Below, piece after piece: positions 14,443-21,059 of a stretch of 21,059 nucleotides of DNA (its first letter is position 1; each line of letters starts with the position of its first letter). Position numbers and translations under genes: made by a program. Source of the DNA: Eubacteriales bacterium (GTDB taxonomy: Bacteria > Bacillota_A > Clostridia > Christensenellales > Aristaeellaceae); assembly GCA_029974035.1 (NCBI GenBank), contig JARKQG010000097.1:1-21059 (forward strand). The letters run 5' to 3'. The notes under the pieces were generated by a model. It ran no database searches, had not been told where the DNA came from, and saw nothing but the letters and a program-made list of their open reading frames with translations.

Positions 14443-15699
14443 TCAGTTGTCCAGAATCTCCAGCGTCACGTTCAGCTTGACCGTTTCGTAGCTGTTGGCG
14501 GTGGTGTTATTCTGGTTGTAGCGCCCGCCGTAGCCGCCAAAGCCGCCGAAGCCGCCGAAATTGCCGAAGTAGTCGTTGGAATCGTCGCTGCCGCTCTGGT
14601 CCTGGCTGTACTGGTTGGCGCTGACAAACTGGGTCGGGTTGGCGTAGCGCACCACGGTCACTTCCACGGTGTCGCCGGCCTGATGCTTATCCATCTCGCC
14701 CGTCAGTTCCCGCAGGCTCGTGACCCGGACGCCGTCAATTTCGGTGATGAAGTCGTACTGCATCATGCCGGCCTTCTCGGCGGGGCTGTCCTTCGAAACG
14801 GAGTAGACCACCACGCTGGACGGGGGGTAGTTGTTCATCGGATCGTCCGGGCCGGTGAAGTCGGTGACGGTGATGCCCATCTGCGGGCGGATCACCTTGC
14901 CGTCCTTGATCAGCGCCATGGCGATCGGGTAGGCGGTGTCCACCGGAATCGCGAAGCCCAGGCCCTCGAAGGACACGCTGGAGAACTGGCTGCCGGCGTA
15001 CTTGAGGGTGTTGATGCCGATCAGCCGGCCGCTGGCGTCAAACAGGCCGCCGCCGGAATTGCCGGAGTTGATGGGGGCGTCGTGCTGGATGTACTTGATG
15101 TCACGGGTGGTGTTGTCGCCGTCCACCTCGCGCGCCAGGGCGGAGACGATGCCGCTGGTCACGGTATTGGCCAGCACTTCGCCGCCGGGGTTGCCGATGG
15201 CGATGGCGGTTTCGCCCACCACCAGCTCGGTCGAGCTGCCCAGGTCAACCGGCACCAGCTTGGCGGCCAGCGCCTCGTCGGTCACCTTCAGGACCGCCAG
15301 GTCCGTGGAGCTGTCCGTGCCCACCAGCGTGGCCTCCGCCTTGTCGCCGGAGGGCATCAGGATCTGGAAGCTGGAGCCCTGCTCGATCACGTGGTTGTTG
15401 GTCAGGATGTAGCCGCCCTCCTGGATGACCACGCCGGAGCCCTGGGCAATCATGTCCTCGCTGGCCTTTCGGGTCTGCGGATCCCAGTTTTCGTTGTTGG
15501 TGATGACGCCGACGACGGAATTGGCCGTCTTCTGCGCCACGTAGATGGCGGGGTTGGTGTCCTGTACGGTGACGGGGGCCGCGGTCTGGGTGGCGGTTAC
15601 GTTGCTCTCGGCCATGACGCCGCTTACCATCATGCCGGCGACCATCGCCAGGGACAGCGCCAGCGCCAGCGCGGCGACGCGGATCGCTTTGTTCTTCAT
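14443..15699 (-). CDS. HtrA/DegP-type trypsin-like serine protease with PDZ domain
   Basis: A 418-residue exported quality-control protease. Residues 1-30 form a signal peptide or membrane anchor (hydrophobic 7-28, VMA then ES). The S1C protease domain (about 50-240) has the triad H103 in TNNHV, D133 in TDLAVL and S215 in NSGNSGGGLF. One PDZ domain (about 265-355) includes SPAEKAGMMQYDFITEIDG. The C-terminus is a Gly/Phe/Tyr-rich segment (GNFGGFGGFGGYGGRYNQNN) followed by a short beta-like end. Such proteases degrade or refold misfolded envelope proteins. The start is ATG at 15699 with GAGGAGG 8 nt upstream; an earlier in-frame ATG lacks a ribosome binding site. It is divergent from the pyr operon and has its own terminator. 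The glycine-rich tail is not usual for DegP and could be a flexible or substrate-like element. Confidence 0.94.
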   Translation of the reverse strand: MKNKAIRVAALALALSLAMVAGMMVSGVMAESNVTATQTAAPVTVQDTNPAIYVAQKTANSVVGVITNNENWDPQTRKASEDMIAQGSGVVIQEGGYILTNNHVIEQGSSFQILMPSGDKAEATLVGTDSSTDLAVLKVTDEALAAKLVPVDLGSSTELVVGETAIAIGNPGGEVLANTVTSGIVSALAREVDGDNTTRDIKYIQHDAPINSGNSGGGLFDASGRLIGINTLKYAGSQFSSVSFEGLGFAIPVDTAYPIAMALIKDGKVIRPQMGITVTDFTGPDDPMNNYPPSSVVVYSVSKDSPAEKAGMMQYDFITEIDGVRVTSLRELTGEMDKHQAGDTVEVTVVRYANPTQFVSANQYSQDQSGSDDSNDYFGNFGGFGGFGGYGGRYNQNNTTANSYETVKLNVTLEILDN

Positions 15700-15721
15700 C
15701 GTGGAAACCTCCTCTTTCGGT

Positions 15722-15741
15722 TCTGGTCTTATGATACCAGA
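15722..15741 (-). promoter_or_regulatory. Extended -10 promoter of htrA within an inverted repeat
   Basis: On the minus strand TGG followed by TATCAT (15739-15731) forms an extended -10 element; no good -35 is present. The inverted repeat TCTGGT-8-ACCAGA (15722-15741) spans the -10, so it could be an operator or, if transcribed, part of a leader hairpin. Stress-type control is plausible for htrA but not shown. Confidence 0.5.
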
Positions 15742-15779
15742 CAATTTCCGATAATTTATGAACGGACTTTGAACATTGC

Positions 15780-15799
15780 GCGGGAAAACCCGCTTTTTT
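15780..15799 (+). terminator. Terminator-like hairpin upstream of the pyr promoter
   Basis: GCGGG (15780-15784), loop AAAA, CCCGC (15789-15793), then TTTTTT (15794-15799) on the plus strand. No plus-strand gene lies upstream, so it may insulate the pyr promoter from stray transcripts or end a very short leader transcript from a weak GATAAT at about 15750. Confidence 0.5.
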
Positions 15800-15824
15800 C
15801 GGCGCACAATTTACGCGTTCTCCC

Positions 15825-15853
15825 TTGACGGGGCGGCCCGCCCGGCGTATAAT
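15825..15853 (+). promoter_or_regulatory. Promoter of the pyrimidine operon
   Basis: TTGACG (15825-15830), a 17-nt spacer and TATAAT (15848-15853). The spacer begins with the palindrome GGGCGG-C-CCGCCC. The predicted transcript starts near 15860, only about 25 nt before pyrC, so there is no room for a PyrR-type attenuator. Confidence 0.88.
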
Positions 15854-15884
15854 AAACAGGATAACACAAAAGGCGGTGACGGGC

Positions 15885-17090
15885 TTGAGGTTCTCCGGCG
15901 GCGCGTGCATGTACGCGGGCGGCGCGTTCCATCCTCTGGATCTGACGTTTGAAGGAGGCCGGATCGCAGGCGCCGGGGATCGTGTTTCCACCGGCCAGGC
16001 CATTCCTTCCGAAAGATATCTGTTCGTTCCCGGTTTCGTTGATGTTCATGTGCATCTTCGAGAACCGGGTTTTTCTTATAAGGAAACCATCGCCAGCGGC
16101 ACGGCGGCGGCGGCCCGGGCGGGGGTGACGGCGGTGGTTTCCATGCCCAACGTGAGCCCCGCGCCGGATTCGCGAGAAGGGCTCGAGGCGCAGCTGGCCA
16201 TCATCCGGCGGGATGCCCGCGTGCGGGTGATCCCCTGCGGGCGGATCACCCGGGGGGACGGCCTCGCCGACATGGCGGCCATTGCCGACTTTGTGGCGGG
16301 GTATTCCGACGATGGCTTCGGCGTTTCGGACGAGGCGCTCATGGAGCGCGCCATGCGGGAGGCAAAACGGCTGGGAAAGATCATCGTGGCCCACTGCGAG
16401 GACACCGCCTGCCCCAAGGATTCCCCGGAAGCCGAGTGGCGCCAGCTCGCGCGGGATCTGCGCCTTGCGGAAAAGACCGGCTGCCGCTACCACGCCTGCC
16501 ACCTGTCCACGGCGCGGTCCGTGGCGCTGGTGCGCGAGGCCAAGGCCCGCGGCGCGTTCGTTACCTGCGAAACCGCGCCCCACTACCTGGTGTTTTCCCA
16601 GGAGGATGTGCGGGACGAGGGCCGCTTCCGCATGAATCCGCCCATCCGCACCCGCGCCGACCGGGAGGCGCTGATCGAGGGGCTGGCCGACGGCACCGTC
16701 GACATGGTGGCCACCGACCACGCGCCCCATTCTTTGGAAGAAAAATCCAAGGGCTTTTACGGCAGCCTGAACGGCGTGGTGGGGCTGGAAACGGCCTTCC
16801 CCGCCCTGTATACGCACCTGGTGCGGCCGGGGCGCCTGCCCCTTGCCCGGCTTCTGGACGCCATGTGCCTTGCGCCCCGGGCGCGCTTTGGCATTGCTGG
16901 CGGGCTTAGCCCCGGCGACGAAGCGGACTTCGCGGTGATCGACCTTTCGGCCGAATGGGCGGTGGACCCGGCGAAATTCCTTTCGATGGGCCGCGCCACG
17001 CCCTTTGAGGGCATGCGCCTTTTCGGCGCGTGCGTGATGACGGCGGTGGCGGGCCGGACGGTGTGGAAAGAGGAGGGGCTGCCATGGTGA
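15885..17090 (+). CDS. pyrC: Dihydroorotase, type I
   Basis: A 401-residue amidohydrolase that cyclises carbamoyl-aspartate to dihydroorotate. Zinc ligands H55 and H57 in VDVHVHLREPG; the type I metal-site Asp in YSDDGFG (D142/D143); H170 in AHCED; H206 in CHLST; catalytic D278 in TDHAPH. The YSDDG motif replaces the carboxylated Lys of type II enzymes. Start choice: TTG at 15885, with AGGCGG 8 nt upstream and an N-terminal strand expected for the family. A GTG three codons earlier is too close to that site, and the first ATG is at 15909 without a ribosome binding site. An open frame upstream of 15885 crosses the promoter. First gene of the operon; its stop overlaps pyrK by 7 nt. Confidence 0.95.
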   Translation: MRFSGGACMYAGGAFHPLDLTFEGGRIAGAGDRVSTGQAIPSERYLFVPGFVDVHVHLREPGFSYKETIASGTAAAARAGVTAVVSMPNVSPAPDSREGLEAQLAIIRRDARVRVIPCGRITRGDGLADMAAIADFVAGYSDDGFGVSDEALMERAMREAKRLGKIIVAHCEDTACPKDSPEAEWRQLARDLRLAEKTGCRYHACHLSTARSVALVREAKARGAFVTCETAPHYLVFSQEDVRDEGRFRMNPPIRTRADREALIEGLADGTVDMVATDHAPHSLEEKSKGFYGSLNGVVGLETAFPALYTHLVRPGRLPLARLLDAMCLAPRARFGIAGGLSPGDEADFAVIDLSAEWAVDPAKFLSMGRATPFEGMRLFGACVMTAVAGRTVWKEEGLPW

Positions 17091-17788
17091 GCCGCGTGCT
17101 GGAAAACGAGCCCATTGCCCGCGGCGTGATGCGCATGCGCCTTTCGGGCGATACGCGCCGGTGCGCGCCCGGACGGTTTGTCCACCTTCAGGTGCCCGGG
17201 TTTTACCTGAGAAGGCCCATCTCCCTTTGCGACTGGGACGAGGGCGGCTACGCGCTGGTGTACAAGGTGGTGGGCGAAGGCACGGCGGCCATGGCCGCCT
17301 GGAAGCCGGGCTTTGAAACCGACGCGATGGTGGGCCTTGGAAACGGCTACGACCTTTCCGCCCTCGGGGCGCGGCCGGTCCTCGTGGGGGGCGGCTCCGG
17401 CGTACCGCCGCTCTACGCGCTGGCCAAGGCCCTCGTCGCCCTGGGCAGGCGGCCGGTGGCGGCGCTGGGCTTCGCCGCGCCGGAGGAGGTGTTCATGCGG
17501 GCGGACTTCGAGGCCCTGTGCGAAACCCGGGTGGCGGTGGGCGGCTATGTGACGGAGGCGCTTGGCGGCCTTGCGTTTGACTCCGTGGCCGCCTGCGGCC
17601 CGGAGCCGATGCTCCGGGCCGTGTACCGGGCGGCAGACGTGCCCGGCCAGTTCAGCTTCGAGGCCCGGATGGCCTGCGGCACGGGCGCGTGCATGGGCTG
17701 CAGCTGCGAAACGAATTTCGGCATGAAGCGCGTGTGCGCCGACGGGCCGGTGTTCCGAAGGGAGGAGATTTTGTGGACACGCGGGTGA
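17084..17788 (+). CDS. pyrK: Dihydroorotate dehydrogenase electron transfer subunit PyrK
   Basis: A 234-residue flavin/iron-sulfur protein of the ferredoxin-reductase type. FAD segment YLRRPISL (41-48), NAD-binding GGGSGVPPL (102-110), and a C-terminal [2Fe-2S] site with C198, C203, C206 and C218 (CGTGACMGC ... VCADGPVF). It passes electrons from dihydroorotate via PyrD to NAD+, which marks the class 1B system found in Firmicutes. GAGGAGG precedes the ATG at 17084. It overlaps pyrC by 7 nt and pyrD by 16 nt, so it is likely translationally coupled to both. Confidence 0.96.
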   Translation: MVSRVLENEPIARGVMRMRLSGDTRRCAPGRFVHLQVPGFYLRRPISLCDWDEGGYALVYKVVGEGTAAMAAWKPGFETDAMVGLGNGYDLSALGARPVLVGGGSGVPPLYALAKALVALGRRPVAALGFAAPEEVFMRADFEALCETRVAVGGYVTEALGGLAFDSVAACGPEPMLRAVYRAADVPGQFSFEARMACGTGACMGCSCETNFGMKRVCADGPVFRREEILWTRG

Positions 17789-18684
17789 ACCTGAGCGGGT
17801 GGACCCTCGAAAACCCCGTCATCGCCGCCAGCGGGACCTTCGGCTACGGCAGGGAGTACCGCGACTGGTACGACATCAACTGCCTGGGCAGCTTCTCCTT
17901 TAAGGGCACCACCCTCGAGGCCCGCGACGGAAACCCGCTGCCGCGCATCGCGGAGTGCCCGTCGGGGATGCTCAACGCGGTAGGCCTTCAGAACCCGGGC
18001 GTGGCGCATGTGCTGGCGCACGAACTGCCGGAGCTGACCGCCTTTTTCCACAAAAAGGTGATCGCCAACATCTCCGGGTTCTCCATCGACGAGTACCGGA
18101 GGGCCTGCGAGCGGATCGATTCATCGGACGCGGTGGGGCTGATCGAGGTCAACATCTCCTGCCCCAACGTCCACGGCGGCGGCATGAGCTTCGGCGCGGA
18201 CGCGAAGAGCGCCGCCGCGGTCACGGCGGCGGTGAAGGCGGTCACGAAAAAGCCGGTCTACATGAAGCTGTCGCCCAATGTGACCGACATCGCCGAAATC
18301 GCCCGGGCCTGCGCGGGCGCGGGGGCGGACGGGCTTGCGCTCATCAATACGCTCCTGGGCATGCGGGTCGACCTGAAAAGCCGCAAACCCGTCCTCGCCA
18401 ACAAAACCGGCGGCCTCTCCGGCCCGGCAATCCTGCCGGTGGCGGTTTCGATGGTCTACCGGGTCTACGAGGCGGTGAAGATCCCCATCATCGGCATGGG
18501 CGGGATCTCCTGCGCCCGGGATGCGCTCGAGATGATGCTCGCGGGCGCGACTGCGGTGGAGGTGGGCGCGGCGAACCTCGTCAACCCCTACGCATGCCGC
18601 GATATCGTGCGGGATCTGCCCGGTGAAATGGAGAAGTACGGAATCGACACGCTGACCGACATCATAGGAGGCGCACATGGATAA
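17773..18684 (+). CDS. pyrD: Dihydroorotate dehydrogenase, class 1B catalytic subunit
   Basis: A 303-residue FMN barrel that oxidises dihydroorotate to orotate. [13 protein letters not shown] (14-26), [29 protein letters not shown], and [17 protein letters not shown] with active-site base C130, the same residue number as in Lactococcus PyrDB. Phosphate-site motifs IIGMGGI and EVGAANL are present. The start is GTG at 17773, with GGAGG 7 nt upstream inside pyrK; an upstream in-frame ATG lies deep within pyrK and has no ribosome binding site. The Cys base and the adjacent pyrK agree on class 1B. Its stop overlaps the start of pyrF by 8 nt. Confidence 0.96.
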   Translation: MDTRVNLSGWTLENPVIAASGTFGYGREYRDWYDINCLGSFSFKGTTLEARDGNPLPRIAECPSGMLNAVGLQNPGVAHVLAHELPELTAFFHKKVIANISGFSIDEYRRACERIDSSDAVGLIEVNISCPNVHGGGMSFGADAKSAAAVTAAVKAVTKKPVYMKLSPNVTDIAEIARACAGAGADGLALINTLLGMRVDLKSRKPVLANKTGGLSGPAILPVAVSMVYRVYEAVKIPIIGMGGISCARDALEMMLAGATAVEVGAANLVNPYACRDIVRDLPGEMEKYGIDTLTDIIGGAHG

Positions 18685-19381
18685 CAGGGTTATCATCGCA
18701 TTGGACTTCCCCGGCGCAAACGAGGTGTTCGACTTTCTGGACCTGTTTCAGGGGGACAAGCCCTTCGTCAAGATCGGGATGGAGCTTTTCTACGCCGAGG
18801 GGCCGGACATCGTGCGGCGGGTCAAGGCGGCGGGTCACCCAGTGTTTCTCGACCTCAAGCTGCACGATATCCCCACCACCGTGAAGCGCGCGATGCGCGT
18901 GCTTTCCGGCCTCGACGTGGACATGACCAACCTCCACGCCGCCGGCACCATCGACATGATGCGCGAGGCGCTTTCGGGGCTGACCCGGCCGGACGGCACG
19001 CGGGCGAAGCTCCTGGCCGTCACCCAGCTCACCTCCACCTCGGAGGAGCGGATGCAAAAGGAGCTTCTGATCTCCGCCACCATGGAGGAAACCGTGGCGC
19101 GGTACGCGCAAAACGCGAAGGAAGCGGGGCTCGACGGCGTGGTGTGCTCGCCCCTCGAAGCCGCGCTGGTGAAGCGCGCCTGCGGGCCTGATTTTCTGAC
19201 GGTCACCCCCGGCGTGCGCTTTTCCGGCAGCGCCGCCGACGACCAGGCGCGGGTGATGACGCCCGGAAAGGCGCGCCTCGGCGGGAGCGACCTGATCGTG
19301 GTGGGCCGGCCCATCACCGCCGCCGCCGACCCGGCGGAAGCCTACAGGCGCTGTGTGCGCGAATTCGGAGGGAACGCATGA
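18677..19381 (+). CDS. pyrF: Orotidine 5'-phosphate decarboxylase
   Basis: A 234-residue barrel enzyme that converts OMP to UMP. The catalytic motif is [12 protein letters not shown], with D59, K61 and D64. The family phosphate-binding segments TVTPGVRF and IVVGRPIT near the C-terminus confirm the short (PyrF group 1) form. AGGAGG lies 5 nt before the ATG at 18677, inside the end of pyrD. It shares the ATGA stop/start overlap with pyrE. Confidence 0.97.
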   Translation: MDNRVIIALDFPGANEVFDFLDLFQGDKPFVKIGMELFYAEGPDIVRRVKAAGHPVFLDLKLHDIPTTVKRAMRVLSGLDVDMTNLHAAGTIDMMREALSGLTRPDGTRAKLLAVTQLTSTSEERMQKELLISATMEETVARYAQNAKEAGLDGVVCSPLEAALVKRACGPDFLTVTPGVRFSGSAADDQARVMTPGKARLGGSDLIVVGRPITAAADPAEAYRRCVREFGGNA

Positions 19382-20022
19382 AGTACGATACCGCCAGGGA
19401 TCTTCTCGCCATCAAGGCCGTTTTTCTGCGCCCGGAGGAGCCCTTCACCTGGGCCAGCGGCATCAAGTCCCCCATCTACTGCGACAACCGGCTGACCCTT
19501 TCCGACCCCGAAGTGCGCACCCGGATCGAGACCGGCCTCGCAGGGCTTGTCCGCGAGCGCTACCCGGACTGCCAGGCGCTGATGGGCACCTCCACCGCCG
19601 GCGTTCCCCACGCGGCCATCGCCGCCCACCTGCTGGGCCTCCCGATGGGCTACGTGCGCTCCGGCGCCAAGGATCACGGCCGCGGAAACCGCATCGAAGA
19701 CCGGTGCGACCCCGGCACGAAGGTGGTGGTGGTGGAGGACCTGATCTCCACCGCCGGCAGCGTGGTCGAGACCGTGGAAGCCCTCCGCGAGGCGGGCGCG
19801 GTCGTACTGGGCATTGTCAGCATCTTCACCTACGGCATGAAAAAGGGCCTGGAGCGCCTCCGGGCGGCGGGGGTTGAAAACGCCTCCCTCACCGACCTTG
19901 ACCAGCTGGTGGAGACGGCCGTCCGGGAGGGTTATATCGCCCCCGGCGACGCGCCGCGCCTCGCCGCGTTCCGCGACAACCCGTCGGACGAGCGCTGGAT
20001 GGATCGAAAGGAGAAACCCTGA
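19378..20022 (+). CDS. pyrE: Orotate phosphoribosyltransferase
   Basis: A 214-residue type I phosphoribosyltransferase that joins orotate and PRPP to give OMP. The PRPP loop is [13 protein letters not shown] (116-128, with E120 and D121); many relatives have Gly where Ala is found in STAGS, a mild change. [16 protein letters not shown] (92-107) is the flexible catalytic loop region. It overlaps pyrF by 4 nt (ATGA) and pyrB by one base. Confidence 0.96.
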   Translation: MKYDTARDLLAIKAVFLRPEEPFTWASGIKSPIYCDNRLTLSDPEVRTRIETGLAGLVRERYPDCQALMGTSTAGVPHAAIAAHLLGLPMGYVRSGAKDHGRGNRIEDRCDPGTKVVVVEDLISTAGSVVETVEALREAGAVVLGIVSIFTYGMKKGLERLRAAGVENASLTDLDQLVETAVREGYIAPGDAPRLAAFRDNPSDERWMDRKEKP

Positions 20023-20936
20023 TGCGCCATTTGATCGATATCGAGGATATGTCCCTCTCGGAGATCGATGACATTTTGGATCTGACCGACGGCATCATCC
20101 TGGACCGTCAACGGTACGCCGAGGCGATGCGCGGCAAAAAGCTCGCCACCCTGTTCTTCGAGCCCTCCACCCGCACGCGCCTGAGCTTCGAGGCGGCGAT
20201 GCTGGAGCTCGGCGGCAGCGTGCTGGGCTTCGCCACCGCGGATTCCTCCAGCGCCGCCAAGGGCGAGAGCGTATCGGACACGGTGCGCACCGTGGCTTGC
20301 TACGCGGACATCATCGGCATGCGCCACCCCAAGGAGGGCGCGCCGGCGGCGGCCATCGCGCGGTCAAAGGTACCCATCATCAACGCGGGCGACGGCGGCC
20401 ACAACCACCCCACCCAGACCCTGACGGACCTGGCCACCATCCGGCGGGACATGGGCCGCCTGGATCACATGGTGGTGGGGCTTTGCGGCGACCTCAAGTT
20501 CGGCCGCACGGTGCATTCCCTGATCACCGCCATGAGCCGCTACGAGGGCGTGGAGTTCGTGCTGATCTCGCCGCCGGAGCTGGTGATCCCGGACTACCTG
20601 AAGCGCACGTTGGCCCAGCGCGGCGCGGCCTGGCGCGAAGTGCAGTCGCTCGAGGACGTGATGGCGGACCTGGACGTTCTCTACATGACCCGCGTACAGA
20701 AGGAGCGCTTCTTCAACGAGGCGGACTACGTGCGCCTCAAGGACAGCTACATCCTAACGCCGGACAAGCTGGCGACCGCCAAGCAGGACATGATCGTGCT
20801 GCACCCCCTGCCCCGCGTCAACGAAATCTCCCACCGTGTGGACGACGACCCCCGCGCCCGCTACTTTGAACAGGTGGAAAACGGCAAATTCGTGCGCATG
20901 GCGCTGATGATGAAGCTCATGGAGGTGACCGCATGA
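20022..20936 (+). CDS. pyrB: Aspartate carbamoyltransferase catalytic subunit
   Basis: A 304-residue enzyme that condenses carbamoyl phosphate and aspartate. The carbamoyl-phosphate motif is [13 protein letters not shown] (45-57; S49, T50, R51, T52, R53), followed by [27 protein letters not shown] and the HPLPRVNEI block. ATG overlaps the TGA of pyrE (TGATG), and the stop overlaps pyrI (ATGA). The neighbouring pyrI implies an allosteric holoenzyme of catalytic and regulatory chains. Confidence 0.97.
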   Translation: MRHLIDIEDMSLSEIDDILDLTDGIILDRQRYAEAMRGKKLATLFFEPSTRTRLSFEAAMLELGGSVLGFATADSSSAAKGESVSDTVRTVACYADIIGMRHPKEGAPAAAIARSKVPIINAGDGGHNHPTQTLTDLATIRRDMGRLDHMVVGLCGDLKFGRTVHSLITAMSRYEGVEFVLISPPELVIPDYLKRTLAQRGAAWREVQSLEDVMADLDVLYMTRVQKERFFNEADYVRLKDSYILTPDKLATAKQDMIVLHPLPRVNEISHRVDDDPRARYFEQVENGKFVRMALMMKLMEVTA

Positions 20937-21059
20937 ACATCGACGCGATTGAAAACGGCGTGGTGCTGGACCACATCTCCGCCGGGCGGAGCATGGACAT
21001 CTACCGCTACCTGAAGCTGGACCAACTGGACTGCTGTGTGGCCATCATCAAAAACGTGC
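20933..21059 (+). CDS. pyrI: Aspartate carbamoyltransferase regulatory subunit, truncated by window end
   Basis: Only the first 42 residues are visible ([20 protein letters not shown] ... [11 protein letters not shown]). The pattern I..I..G.V.DHI.AG, then a helix and YLKL, matches the nucleotide-binding domain of PyrI. The C-terminal zinc domain with four Cys is beyond the window. GGAGG lies upstream within pyrB, and the start overlaps the pyrB stop by 4 nt. PyrI confers feedback inhibition by CTP and activation by ATP in known holoenzymes. Confidence 0.9.
   Translation, partial: MNIDAIENGVVLDHISAGRSMDIYRYLKLDQLDCCVAIIKNV

Noticed and set aside
14683..15828. 381-codon frame antisense to htrA
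   Set aside because: Shadow frame that also covers the divergent promoters; no protein family recognised.
1..21059. CRISPR array, insertion sequence, prophage or toxin-antitoxin system
   Set aside because: No regularly spaced repeats, transposase or integrase motifs, terminal repeats or small paired toxin genes were found; the genes are ordinary core functions.

Overview
This is a GC-rich bacterial chromosome segment, probably from a high-GC member of the Firmicutes/Clostridia. The sequence signs are a class 1B dihydroorotate dehydrogenase with its PyrK partner, a LytR-CpsA-Psr (LCP) cell-wall protein, a Bacillus-type GH13_5 alpha-amylase, strong AGGAGG-type ribosome binding sites and sigma-A-like promoters. 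The taxonomic placement is inference. No rRNA, tRNA, CRISPR array, transposase or phage gene was seen.

Layout. Positions 1-2033 (minus): a promoter, a cytoplasmic alpha-amylase, then a ketopantoate-reductase-family gene cut by the window edge. Positions 2108-4710 (plus): an unrecognised polytopic membrane protein with a palindromic terminator, an LCP ligase gene with its own promoter and terminator, and a GNAT acetyltransferase. Positions 4738-10049 (minus): an oligopeptide ABC transporter transcribed oppA-oppB-oppC-oppD. Large hairpins lie between oppA and oppB, and a 3' tail ends in a strong terminator and can fold into a long interrupted rod (possible non-coding RNA). The second ATPase gene, oppF, is divergent on the plus strand (10304-11392), and operator-like inverted repeats lie between oppA and oppF. 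Positions 11288-12879 (minus): a flavodoxin-fold protein and the tRNA 2-thiouridylase mnmA; mnmA ends convergently inside the 3' end of oppF. Positions 12947-14318 (minus): aspartate kinase. Positions 14398-15739 (minus): an HtrA-type serine protease. Positions 15825-21059 (plus): a tightly packed pyrimidine operon pyrC-pyrK-pyrD-pyrF-pyrE-pyrB-pyrI, with pyrI cut by the window edge.

How the genes work together. The pyr operon covers carbamoyl-aspartate to UMP (PyrB/PyrI, PyrC, PyrD/PyrK, PyrE, PyrF); only carbamoyl-phosphate synthase is absent from the window. Nearly every junction overlaps, so translational coupling is likely. The Opp genes give a full importer (binding protein, two permeases, two ATPases) split into two divergent transcripts. 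The other genes are housekeeping (tRNA modification, aspartate-family amino acids, envelope assembly and proteolysis). Most of the window is ordinary core genome. The points most worth a second look are the structured region downstream of oppD, the opp intergenic hairpins and operators, the oppF/mnmA overlap, and palindromes placed inside promoters. I found no clear undescribed multi-gene system.
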